A DNA stretch of 64,000 nt from Rheum nobile (lineage: Eukaryota > Streptophyta > Magnoliopsida > Caryophyllales > Polygonaceae). The DNA lies in contig WOAB01000103.1 in assembly GCA_027886185.1 (NCBI GenBank), forward strand, positions 3,748,001 to 3,812,000, given 5' to 3'. Position 1 is the first letter of the stretch, and each line of letters begins with the position of its first letter. Below are positions 21,451 to 32,312 of this stretch, one piece after another. The notes under the pieces are model-generated. The model saw only the letters and a list, made by a program, of their open reading frames with translations. It did not search any database and had not been told where the DNA came from. A program made the position numbers and the translations under genes.

Positions 21451-22380
21451 GGGTAACCCAGAGGTCAGCAGAAGTTTCCACCAGGAGATTGTCCGTTACA
21501 TGGCATTCCTAAGACCATTGTATCAGATCGAGATGGCCGATTCATGTCAAGTTTATGGCAAGAACTTCACAAGGCCATGGGAACTGAATTATGATTCAGC
21601 AGCGTTTCATCCTCAGACAGATGGTCAGTCTGAAAGACCATCTAGACCCTGAAGGATATGCTAAGAAGCATACGTACTCGATCATCCGACTAGCTGGGAA
21701 GACAGCCTAAGTCTGATTGAGCTCGCGTACGATAATAGCTGGCATGCTACAATCAAGATGGCTCCGTTTGAAGCTTTGTATGGTCACAGAGGTAGATCTC
21801 ATATTTGTTGGATTGAGTACGCCGACAAGATTCTACTTGGACCAGAGTTGGTCGAAAGGACAACTTCGAACATTGCTCTGAGTAGACAGAGATTGTTGAC
21901 CGCTCAGAGTCGACAAAAGTTTTACGCGGATCAGAAGCGTTAAAGTGTTAAGTTCGAGGTTGGTGGCAAGGTACTTGTCACAGTATCGCCACCCAAGGAT
22001 GTTTTCAGGTTTGGTAAGCGTGGAAAGCTTAACCCTCGCTACATGGGACCATTCAAGATTCTGGATAGAGTAAGATCTCTAACGTCCCGTTTGGCATTGT
22101 CGCCATCGGCATACCCAGTGTATAATGTGTTCCACGTATCATTGCTAAGGATATTCGTGCCAAGATGAGTCTCGTAGGCTGAGCTATAAGGATGTCGAGA
22201 TTCAGGCAAATGGTTCTTGAGAGGAGATGCCAGTGTGCATTCTCGAACGTCGTGTGAAGCGACTGTGCAACGAGATCGTACTGTTGGTACGAGTTTTGTG
22301 GTCCAGGTATGGGACTGAGGAAGTTACTTGGGAAACCGAGGCAGAGATGCTCAGACACTTTCCCGAGTTGTTTTTCGGCC
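21451..22380 (+). pseudogene. Integrase-chromodomain remnant, Tekay family 2
   Basis: Only the end of the integrase core remains (FHPQTDGQSE near 21600), then MAPFEALYGHRGRSHICW and VERTTSNIALSRQRLL. The C-terminal domain (GKLNPRYMGPF) and chromodomain-like end (PVCILERRVKRLCNEIV; EVTWETEAEMLRHFPELF) follow in different frames. Most of the integrase zinc finger and core is absent. Confidence 0.82.
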
Positions 22381-22401
22381 AAGTTTCGGGGTCGAAACTT
22401 C

Positions 22402-22415
22402 TTTTAAGGGGGAGG
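22402..22415 (+). other. Polypurine tract, Tekay family 2
   Basis: TTTTAAGGGGGAGG, 3 bp before the 3' LTR. Confidence 0.85.
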
Positions 22416-22418
22416 TGA

Positions 22419-24818
22419 TGTGATACCCCGAATTTTTGTAAGGTTATTCTGGGAATTATGGAATTTTCCCGAGTACCCGTTGTGTACGTCAGATTTAATT
22501 CAGGTAGCTTGAGACATTCTGTAATGTGCTCTGTATCTGTAAGATTTTTCTCAGTGAAATAATATACAGACATCATGCCTTGGAGTTTCATTGTCGTTCG
22601 CGTACGATAATTTTTATCCCGGTTTAACGTCAGGTTCGTTCAAAGCTGAATGGGCGGGAAAAGGGGGAAACGGCGACCGCCGTTCAGAAACGGCGACCGC
22701 CGTGGTTGGGCCCGAGAAGTCAGCGTGTCAGCTTCTAGCTGGCCGCGACAGGCCTAGCGACGGCGACCGCCGCATTTACGGCGACCGCCGCGTGCCCGCC
22801 ACAGGCAAAATCACGGCGACCGCCGTGATTGTCTAGTGGGCTTTGCCCGTTGGTCGCCGACGTCGTTCGAGGCGCGTCGTTGCGTCGTTTGCCGCGTCTT
22901 AGGGTTTGATGGGTACTCCTTGGGGTTTGCCTATATATAGAGGAGCTTGGGCATGGGTTTTGGGTCATCTACAACCCCGAATCGCTGCCAAAATTCTCCC
23001 TCAAAGTGAGTTGAGTTTCGTCGGTTTTCTTGTGCTCGCCGGAGGTGTTGTGGTGTGTTTCCAGAGTGCCTTTGTGAAGATTTTGGTTAGCCTTGGAGGT
23101 TAGAAGCCAAAGCAAGTCGAGGGAGGCCGAACCGCTCGTGTTGGGGTGAGATTTCTCTCGTTTCAGTCGGCCGTGTTCTTCACGGCGACCGCCGCCAAGA
23201 ACGGCGACCGCCGCCAGAGCCCAGAACGCCTTCGTGGCTTTGGCTTGGTTGGTTGTCGTCGTGGCGTCTTTCCTTTCGTGTTCTTTCGCCGTGTTTAGAT
23301 TCGTACTATTTATGTCGGATCTAACTTAGGGTTTCTTTTATGGGTCGACTCGAAGGTTGTTGTGCTGTCGGAACTATACCGTGTCGAGCCTGGAATCCAG
23401 TTGACGTCGTTAGACTATTCTGCAGATTAAGGCAAGTGGCGGTTCGCTCTTGCTCATTCGTTCCATATTTACATTAATTATCAGTAGTTTATCTGAGTAA
23501 TTAATTTGGAATGAATATTCTGTTTGTCTGGAAACGGTTTTGTTAAACTGTTTTGAAAATCATATAATAGGTTGTATATCTGTTAGAACAACACTATTAT
23601 CTGTGATCACCTTTCGGGCCTTTATGTGGATTTATCCAGTAACCGTTGTTGTGCTGTACTATTTAGTTAGCACTAGTGGCTAGGAACGCTATGTACCTTG
23701 AGGGGGTTTAGCTGTTTCTTTATAACTGGTACTTGGTGGTTCGTCCCCAGTATTTTCTCTTTGGTCATGACCATACCCTTTCACAGGGTAGGCGCACTTT
23801 GCTAGTGCCAAATCTTTCAGGGTTCATCCCTTCTATAACTCTTGTGAGGAGATCTGATATCTCTTGTGAGGAGATCCGATATCTCTTGTGTGGAGATGTA
23901 AAAGCTTATAACGTAATGCTCGTTTTGGAATTTAATAAGATAAGTGCCCGAGTGCACATGATTAATATACCTTGGGCGAGTAGTGCAGCTAAGTTATAGT
24001 GCAGCTAGGAAAACTCGTCTCGACTTTGATCATAGTACGTTCTCTTTCCAATCTGAATTCGCTGTGTGCGATGAGGTTGGTCGTGAACCGAAGCATCTCA
24101 GTCAACGTTTAAATCATTGTTGAATGATTCTGTAATATTCCAGATTTGTCATTACTTCCTTAAAGACTCATTTCCGTTGGAGTCTTCTTTCGAGTCGATT
24201 TCTGTGAAGATTCAGTCTTCCAGAATCTTCTCTTGTGCATACCTCTTGTTTATTCCAGTAGGAATATGATGGTTGACTACCGTTATCGGTTATTATCCGA
24301 GAAACGATGAGTCTAACCTAATATGACTGCTTCGAACCAGTCTGCTTTGTACCCTTGCTAGTCTATTCAGTTAGACTAACCAACCAATGTTTTCCCTTGC
24401 ATGGTTGGCTGGTGTCATCCGTTCGATTCGGCACATCAGATAGAGTGAAGATTTGAGGAGACTAGATTGACTATGAAGATGACGGTTGTTTTTGGATGTT
24501 TTAATAATTGCTTTTAATCAGGTTGAGATCCTTGGGCAGGTGATCATCACGATCACAACCCCGTTTGTAAAATCTTTTATTTGTCTTCCGCTGTACTTTG
24601 TTTGAACTCTATGTTTGGCCTATTCGGGATTGGGTTGTAATCCCGTAACTCATGTTTCATTTGATTGATGTTTTGATTTGGATACTTTGATCATTATGTA
24701 TCATTGTATGCCTTAAATTGTATTTAATCCGGTAAAGCCTTGGGTGATCTCGGTAAGGAACACTGGGGTCACTGGCGGTAATACCTTTCCAAATGGGTTA
24801 AGATTTGGGGGTGTTACA
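22419..24818 (+). repeat. 3' LTR, Tekay family 2
   Basis: 2400 bp, TGTGATACCCC...GTGTTACA, complete. A TATA box is at 22931-22940. The last 354 bp have no partner in the 5' LTR of this copy but resemble the end of the family-1 LTR, which shows that the 5' copy is the damaged one. Confidence 0.93.
22670..23214 (+). repeat. GC-rich palindromic motif array, Tekay family 2 (3' LTR)
   Basis: All seven copies of the 5' LTR array are present at the same relative positions (first 22670-22683; last two from 23182 and 23201). Between the two LTRs the flanks carry substitutions, but copy number and spacing are unchanged. Confidence 0.92.
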
Positions 24819-26464
24819 TAATTTGAGTTATACAAAGTTTTGGCATGCTAGACTAGGACATATAGGGAATACAGGCCTGCATCAATTGTTTATGAATGTC
24901 ATGTTCGATAAAAAAAACTTGTGACTTAGATTTTTCTGAGAATTGCATTCTTGGCAAGAAACATGCTCATAGTTTCAGTAAATCTGCAAATGTTGCTACT
25001 AAACCTCATGAATATGTGCATTCAGACTTGCGAGGGCCTGCCCAGGTGGCCACTGTGGGAGGTAGACTCTACTTTCTCTCACTTATTGATCATTATTCTA
25101 GAAAGGTTTGAATATATTTACTGAAAGCTAAAAGTGATGCATTTGAAAACTTTAAGTCATGGAAAAACTTGGTAGAAAGTCAATCTGATCACAAATTGAA
25201 ATGTTTGAAAACTGACAATGGCCTAGAATTTTGTAATAAGCCCTTTGATGAGTACTGTAAATTGAATGGTATTAAAAGGCATCTTACTGTACCTGGAACC
25301 CCTCAGTAGAATGGGACTGCTGAGAGGATGAATAGAACTCTTCTAGAAAAGGCTAGATGCATGTTAATTAGCCCTGGGATAAAAAATGTTATGTGGGGAG
25401 AGGCAATTTCTACAGCTGCCTACCTCATTAACAGATCCCCATCTTGTGTGATTGGGTTCAAAACCCCACAGGAGATGTGGACAGGTAAAAAAAACCTGCA
25501 TTGCACACTTAAGACCCTTTGGTTGTACAACCTATGCCCAAGTGTCACAAGGCAAGTTGCAATCTAGAGCCTTGAAGTGTGTAATGTTGGGTTATCCAGA
25601 AGGAGTTAAAGGGTATAAATTGCTTTTAATGCAACCTGGAGGTTACAAAGTTATAACCTCTAGGTCAGTCACCTTCAATGAGAAGGAGTTTCATTTCAAA
25701 ACTAGACTAACACCTCAAACTGAGAATGCAGGTACCTCATCACACACTCCCTGGATCTCTCAAGGACAGTTCTATGCTTATGATGATCTACCCTATAATA
25801 ATGAAGAGGAATTCGACATTGGTCATTTCTACAACAACCAGCCCTCAGCAGCTGACACACCTTCTACTGAACATGAGAAATCTCAAGATGGTGACAACCA
25901 GAACAACAACACTGCAGCTCTGCACCCTCACCAATTAGGTGGGGCAGTAAGTAACTATAACACAGATTCTATGGTTGAGTCTTTTGATGCCTTGTTTGAT
26001 AATGTGAATCATGAAATTCCTTTGAATGACAATGTGCATGACTTGGTTGACTATCAACTTGCTAGGGATAGAGAACCTAGAATAAAAATCCCTAACAGAA
26101 AATTTGATGTGAATCTGCTTTAGAGTTATGACGAAATTGTTGAGTTTGCATTTCTGGTTGCTGAAATTTTGAAATCTTGTACTCCTGAAACTTTTGAACA
26201 AGCTATTAAGTATAAGCAAGCTAATGAATCGCTTAAGGCTATGCATGAGGAAATTCAGTCTATGCATGTTAATGACACTTGGAAATTGGTGCCCAAACCG
26301 ACTAAGGCTAGAACTATAGACTGTAAATGGATCTTCAAAATAAAAGAGGCTTCTAATATTCATGAAACACCTAGGTTTAAGGCCAGACTTGTAGCCAAAG
26401 GCTTTACTCAAAAAGAAGGTATAGACTATAATGATATTTTTGCCCCTGTTGTGAAGTATAAAAT
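24819..26464 (+). pseudogene. Integrase and start of RT of Copia A
   Basis: Continues Copia A after the Tekay insertion: LSYTKFWHARLGHIGNTGLH (GAG-pre-integrase), then CILGKKHAHSF and VHSDLRGPAQVATVGGRLYF of the integrase core. A stop replaces a residue after HYSRKV, and another lies in the TPGTPQQNGT-equivalent region (25306-25308). TAERMNRTLLEKARCMLI and a frameshifted LHCTLKTLWLYN stretch follow. RT begins ESLKAMHEEIQSMHVNDTWK and KARLVAKGFTQKEGIDYNDI, ending FAPVVKYK where NA2 inserted. The gene is dead. Confidence 0.87.
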
Positions 26465-27870
26465 TGACAGAGCTAAAAGTCGTATGCCTATCAAAGAAAT
26501 CCTAAAGTACTTACTACAGAGTATAGCAAGCAAGTCAGGGTCGATCCCACAGAGAGTCAGGTTATCTATTCTTGCAATTCACGTCACCGACTAGGAACTA
26601 GGGGGGGTTTTGTTTGTGTTTTTCGTAACCAAAGTAAACAAAGCAAGTAAACAAGTTTTCAAATAACGGTTGAGAATAATAAGGGAAAAAGCGCCACACT
26701 TAACAAAGATCCACACAACAATAGAAAGGTCGATCACGGAATTCTATCAATCTCGAGTTCTTAATATTCCTATAGTTGTTCTTATCCCGATCATAGATAA
26801 CTATTAGTTCTACCAGCCCTAATAATACTTATTACTAAATCAAATCCAAAAACCTTCAAGACTCAATAAAGCAATAGCAATCAAACAAGGATTCAACAAG
26901 ATACATGCAATAGAAACAACCCGTTACTATAAGCATGCAATTAACTCTCTCTCATGATGAAGCGCTCGGATCCCTATACGCAACAATCATGCTTGCTACT
27001 AGTTATGCAACCCGAACTCAGAATCACAAGTCCTAGCTATTAGGAAGATATCAATAAACCTAGGTGATCAGTCTAGATAAATCAACATAAACCAATAATC
27101 AATCAAGCACAAGAGAATCAATCCAACTAGATAGGAAAACGAACAAGAGTAGAAAACTCACAACCAATCAATTGCTGGCTTCAAACTGTCAAGTGCAACA
27201 ATGGAGGTTTAGTTCTCTATAGGGTTTGTGAGCAAAAACGTAGAAAGGTGGCAACTAGGGTTAGAGAATGGATTCTTTTTCTAAAAGAGTCTTAAACTTA
27301 ACTTAAATACTAAGGAAATAAAAATGAAATAAAGAAAAGAAAATAACAAACTTGGAAACAAAGTCTCGGAAATAAAATAAAACAGAAATAAAACTCGGAA
27401 CGAAAGTCTTCAGCGCGTCGTCACCGCGAGTGCGGTGACACCCACCGCTGGGTGCGGTGGCTCTCCAGTGGCTTCTGTCCACTTCTCTGATGACCTTGCC
27501 GCAGGTGCGGCAGTGCCCACCGCTGGGTGCGGTGGGACTCCGGAATCTTGTCTGGTTTCTGCTTCTTCCACCGCAGGGGCGGTGGTCTTCGACGCGGGTG
27601 CGGCAAGGCTCCAGTAACATCTCCTCTTCAAAGCTCTTCCTTGCAATCTCTCGCACCGCTCCTCAACTCGTCTCTTCACTCCTTTTGTGTCTTTCCTTGG
27701 TGGCTTCCTTCCTCAGTGTCTCCTAGATATCCACAATAGCTCAAACACCTCCAAAAACACCAAACTTCGCCTCCAAACTCCATACACATGAATGTGTCTA
27801 AATCTACCCGAATGACATCAATAAACCCTCTAATGACTCTTACTTAAGCCCTACAAAGTAGTGTTTATCA
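26465..27870 (-). repeat. 3' LTR of NA2
   Basis: 1406 bp, TG...CA. It shares blocks with the NA1 LTR (for example TCGCGAG-free regions around ACAACCCGTTACTATAAGC), so NA1 and NA2 are sister families. Six GC-rich motif copies lie at 27423-27604, including ACCGCTGGGTGCGGT at 27444-27458 and 27519-27533. Confidence 0.92.
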
Positions 27871-29209
27871 AATTCACCCATGCTTAGACCTTTGCTCGTC
27901 CTCGAGTAAACTAAAAGAAAGTCCACTCCTCCTATGCAGCACCCAAGGTCTCAGGAAGCATATCCTCCAACTAAGAGTCACCTAACCCATGCCAAGCTCC
28001 TGGCACCAAACTTATCCACAACTCAACAAGCTTAAGGGGCAAGCAGAGTACTTCCCTCAAGCTTAACCCGGACATCCAATAGTGTGAGTAACCTCTAATC
28101 CTAGCCTCCATCTATGACTCCTTATGTCTCCCAGAGTGACCTACCCGACAATCCTTCTTTGACTCCTCTTCTTATGACGCCTCGCCAAGAATAATGAGAA
28201 ATCCTAAAATCACTCTTCTTCTTTTTCGCTCATTTTGCCAAGGCACCCTTTCGGATTTTCACCAAGCCACTCATATTTTTTCATAGATGTGCTCACATAT
28301 GCTCACATCACTCTTGACCTCATATTACCCCAGCCTAATGCTGGTCCAAGCCACCTGCTTATTACCTAGGCCGCCCTTTCGGGTTTTCGACCTATCCCAG
28401 GATTTCTATTTTAGCCATTTTTCAAATTTTTGGCTCTTTCAATTTTTTTATTTTTCTCCTCAACGACATAGCAAGTATAGAACTCTCCCCCATGCTTAAA
28501 CATTGCACTGTCCTCAATGTAATGAAAGACAAAAAGAATAGAAGCACAAGGAAAAGCAAAAAAATAACTCACAACATCGCTGAGCTGCTTGGACACTTAC
28601 GTTGTTGCTGGCGGTATACTCAGTAACGCCCAGGTCTCTAGTGTTGCGTGGGTGACTTCATCAACTCCATCGTCTTCGTTACCGTGCAACCAAAGGGAAC
28701 CACTTTGGTGAATAGTGGTAAAACAATGATAGTAGGATTGCACGGCCTTCTAGGAACACATGGTGGAGCCCAGATGTAATCTTGGTGTGGGCTCTAGTGT
28801 TCCTCCTCCTCAGCTGCCAATTGTAGGGCCATCATCGTTGTCAAATCAAGTGTAGGGCAAGTGTCTCCTCCTTGACAACATGATGCGCACCATCTCCATG
28901 GGAATTCCGGACAACTGGCCTTCGGTAAAACTTATTTTTTTTTTTGCCCCCCGTTTAAGGTTTTTTCGGGGGGTGACTTAGTATAGGGAAGGAAGACTTA
29001 CATTGGTGTGGAAACACCTTCTTCAATAGGCATGGGTCTCTTCCCTGCAGGTTAGTCGGAAACAAAAACAACAACAAAAACAAAGCAAAAACACACTAAA
29101 GAAAATGCAAAAACAAAGAAAGAAAAGCAAAGAAAGAAAAACATACATCGGGTTGCCTCCCGGATAGCGCCTTAGTTATTGTCATGGCTTGACATATTAC
29201 TCCATCTTC
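27871..29209 (-). other. Non-coding 3' tail of NA2
   Basis: No RT or integrase. Several blocks align with the tail of NA1, including a hairpin CCAAAGGGAACCACTTTGG (28690-28708; counterpart 1704-1723) and the GACAACATGATGCGCACC block (28875-28892; NA1 near 1898-1915). A T-rich run is near 28931-28945. The presumed purine tract is just after 27870. Confidence 0.68.
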
Positions 29210-29990
29210 TCAACTTGGGTTGCTCATAGCAACTAAACACCTGGGATCTGGATCTGGGGGGTGCCTCTTTGTATGCTCTATGTTGAGCGTGACCCCCACT
29301 CTTCTGCACTTCTTGATGGTTGGACCGCTTTTCTTATCTATGAATGCACTTGCCATCTTCAGGAATGGCCTACCCAACATCTCAGGGCCTTCATGGTTAT
29401 CTTGCCCCGTATCCAGTATGTAAAAATTCGCCAATTGGATCAAGGCCTTCTTCTTGTGCTTCCCCTTCGGTTTCTTCTTGATCGTGCCCAGCACCTTTAA
29501 CATTTCCTTGCAGCGAGGGGTGCTGTCAGCCAGTATGACCAAGGGAACGGTTTTTATGCAGTCACTGAAGGCCTCATAGATATCCTCGTTGTTCTTTAGC
29601 CTTTGAGTAACTCGGGAAGCCTCAAGGAAGGGTGCGACGGGGTGCAGCGAGACAAGTGGGAAGGAGTTGAGACGCACAAACTCATCATAGGCAGCCTCCA
29701 GAGGATCGGGGACTGCCAGGGCATCTTCGAGAGGGGTGGGCGTCGCAGGATCGTTTCCGTAATCGCGACTCTCCTCCTCTTGGTCGCTGAATTCCTCCAG
29801 TCCCAAAAAATATTATTCCTCAGAAAGCACCTTGCGGTCCCAAATATCGTCTGGAAGGCCCAACTCCTTGAGCGCCTCTGGGAATTGGGCGGGTGGCTTC
29901 TCGGAACCGAGAGGAGGAAAGTATGGACGAACGTAGGTGTCCACATAAGGCTCAGCAACAGCTCTAGAAGTCTCGCCGCGGGTGCGGTGA
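29210..29990 (-). pseudogene. Protease remnant of NA2
   Basis: Readable blocks include YFPPLGSEKPPAQFPEALKE (in a second frame near 29880-29940), NNEDIYEAFSDCIKTVPL and KKKPKGKHKKK. The latter joins directly to FYILDTGQDNHEGPEMLGRPFLKMASAFID, so the usual active-site segment between them is deleted. It cannot encode a working protease. Confidence 0.8.
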
Positions 29991-30156
29991 GAGGTCACCG
30001 CCGGGTGCGGTGGATCCCCAGAATTTTCTCGAGAAACAGTACCGCCACCGCTGGGTGCGGTGGGTGCCACCGCGGGGTACGGTGAACTTGACAGAACATT
30101 CTGTCCCTCCTTTTAATGCTCGCCGCAGATGCGGTCACCTTGCCGCTGGGTGCGGT
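29975..30156 (-). repeat. GC-rich palindromic motif array at the gag/protease junction of NA2
   Basis: Six copies or near copies: 29975-29988, 29997-30011, 30047-30061, 30069-30083, 30122-30135 and 30142-30156. It sits at the same junction as the NA1 array, between SGKQLHVDPSAEE and the PPLGSEKPP linker. Confidence 0.9.
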
Positions 30157-30691
30157 CATTTTCCAGAATACCCTCTTTTCCCGAGTCGTCCTCTTCAGCA
30201 CTAGGATCGACATGCAATTGCTTTCCACTTCTAAGGGTTATCGCGCTAACGTTTTCCCTCGGGTTCACTACCGTTTGAGATGGTAGATTTCCCGAAGTCC
30301 ACTGATCAATCCTTGTAATCGCCTCAGCCATTTGGCTCATCTGCGTCTCAAGGTTCTTGATACTCGATGTCGTAGCTTGAACGTGAGTGCTGAAGTGCTT
30401 ATCCAGAGCTTGGAGCATATCTTCAGTTGGCATGAAAGGGCTAGGATTGGACACTGGCGGGCTATGCTCATAGGCTGGATTTTACTTCTGTGGATCACCC
30501 TGCTGGTAGAACGATTGTGGCTCCGGGTAGAACTCCTGGTAGTCATGACCATATGGAGGGTATTGTTGGTACCCATAACTCGAATTGGGGTGATCTCTCC
30601 ACCCTGGAGTGTATGCGTAGGAGTATGGTTCATATCGCGACTCTCCCCAGAAATCCATATCTAAATCAAAATCAAAACAAAGAAAATACAA
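30113..30691 (-). pseudogene. C-terminal gag remnant of NA2
   Basis: Homologous to the last third of NA1 gag: WRDHPNSSYGYQQ, then a stop at about 30482-30484, then TEDMLQALDKHFSTHVQ and SSIKNLETQMSQMAEAIT followed by NPRENVSAITLRSGKQL. The capsid domain that NA1 has (DDWYYHLP, FKRLFSRCP) is absent: less than 100 bp separates this remnant from the PBS. Confidence 0.85.
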
Positions 30692-30774
30692 AAATCAGTA
30701 GCATGGGTGTGGACCGTAAGATAGATCCACACCAAGGTTGGTAACAAACAAATCACAAAAACAGAAAATTTGAG

Positions 30775-30792
30775 TCCCCGGCAACGGCGCCA
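30775..30792 (-). other. tRNA-Asp primer-binding site of NA2
   Basis: The plus strand TCCCCGGCAACGGCGCCA equals the 3' end of plant tRNA-Asp including CCA, with no mismatch. Confidence 0.93.
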
Positions 30793-30796
30793 AATT

Positions 30797-32203
30797 TGAC
30801 AGAGCTAAAAGTCGTATGCCTATCAAAGAAATCCTAAAGTACTTACTACAGAGTATAGCAAGCAAGTCAGGGTCGATCCCACAAAGAGTCAGGTTATCTA
30901 TTCTTGCAATTCACGTCACTGACTATGAACTAGGGGGGGATTTGTTTGTGTTTTTCGTAACCAAAGTAAACAAAGCAAGTAAACAAGTTTGCAAATAACG
31001 GTTGAGAATAATAAGGGAAAAAGCGCCACACTTAACAAAGATCCACACAACAATAGAAAGGTCGATCACAGAATTCTATCAATCTCAAGTTCTTAATATT
31101 CCTATAGTTGTTCTTATCCCGATCATAGATAACTATTAGTTCTACCAGCTCTAATAGTTCTTATTACTAAATCAAATCCAAAAACCTTCAAGACTCAATA
31201 AAGCAATATCAATCAAACAAGGATTCAACAAGATACATGCAATAGAAACAACCCGTTACTATAAGCATGCAATTAACTCTCTCTCACGATGAAGCGCTCA
31301 GATCCCCTATACGCAACAATCGTGCTTGCTACTAGATATGTAACCCGAACCCGGAATCACAAGTCCTAGCTATTAGGAAGATATCAATAAACCTAGGTGA
31401 TCAGTCTAGATAAATCAACATAAACCAATAATCAATCAAGCACAAGAGAATCAATCCAACTAGATAGGAAAACGAACAAGAGTAGAAAACTCACAACCAA
31501 TCAATTGCTGGCTTCAAACTGTCAAGTGCAACAATGGAGGTTTAGTTCTCCATAGGGTGTGTGAGCAAAAACATAGAAAGGTGGCAACTAGGGTTAGAGA
31601 ATGGATTCTTTTTCTAAAAGAGTCTTAAACTTAACTTAAATACTAAGGAAATAAAAAGGAAATAAAGAAAAGAAAATAACAAACTTGGAAACAAAGTCTC
31701 GGAAATAAAATAAAACAGAAATAAAACTCGGAACGAAAGTCTTCAGCGCGTCGTCACCGCGGGTGCGGTGACACCCACCGCTGGGTGCGGTGGCTCTCCA
31801 GTGGCTTCTGTCCACTTCTCTGACGACCTCGCCGCAGGTGCGGAAGTGCCCACCGCTGGGTGCGGTGGGACTCCAGAATCTTGTCTGGTTTTTACTTCTT
31901 CTACCGCAGGGGCGGTGGTCTTCGGCGCGGGTGCGGCAAGGCTCCAGTAACATCTCCTCTTCAAAGCTCTTCCTTGCAATCTCTCGCACCGCTCCTCAAC
32001 TCGTCTCTTCACTCCTTTTGTGTCTTTCCTTGGTGGCTTCCTTCCTCAGTGTCTCCTAGATATCCACAATAGCTCAAACACCTCCAAAAATACCAAACTT
32101 CGCCTCCAAACGCCATACACATAAATGTGTCTAAATCTACCCGAATGACACCAATAAGCCCTCTAATGACTCTTACTTAAGCCCTACAAAGTAGTGCTTA
32201 TCA
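30797..32203 (-). repeat. 5' LTR of NA2
   Basis: 1407 bp, matching 26465-27870. Its GC-rich motif array lies at about 31756-31937; the first copy is the canonical ACCGCGGGTGCGGT, where the other LTR has GAG in place of GGG. Confidence 0.92.
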
Positions 32204-32312
32204 AAAATCATGTGCCTTTTGCTTGCCATGATGAAAGGGGTCACTCACCCAAAAGAGTATGCACGAAGTTTCCATGGAATTAGATTTGACAAACTTAGAT
32301 TAAGAGGGCATT
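32204..32312 (+). pseudogene. 3' internal remnant of Copia A
   Basis: Following the NA2 duplication, RT sequence continues for about ten codons (matching the MRLLLAM region of the related fragment at 56425). It then jumps to a stretch reading KGVTHPKEYARSFHG and a purine-rich end AGATTAAGAGGGCA beside the LTR. The rest of RT and all RNase H are deleted. Confidence 0.75.

Larger units (their letters stand above)
16115..24818 (+). mobile_element. Tekay chromovirus, family 2, inserted in Copia A
   Basis: Flanked by a 5-bp duplication TAATT (16110-16114 and 24819-24823). It has a 5' LTR lacking its last 354 bp, an unassigned 277-bp segment, decayed gag, protease, RT, RNase H, integrase and chromodomain, purine tract and a full 3' LTR. 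The LTRs differ only slightly (about 1-2% by eye), while the coding region carries many stops and frameshifts. No PBS remains. Confidence 0.92.
26465..32203 (-). mobile_element. Athila-like non-autonomous element NA2, inserted in Copia A
   Basis: 5-bp duplication AAAAT (26460-26464 and 32204-32208). Minus-strand order: 5' LTR (30797-32203), perfect tRNA-Asp PBS (30775-30792), gag C-terminal remnant, protease remnant, non-coding tail, 3' LTR (26465-27870). The internal region is 2.9 kb and lacks the gag capsid domain as well as RT, RNase H and integrase. The LTRs differ by only a small percentage, so it moved relatively recently and must have been packaged and integrated by another element. 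Confidence 0.92.
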
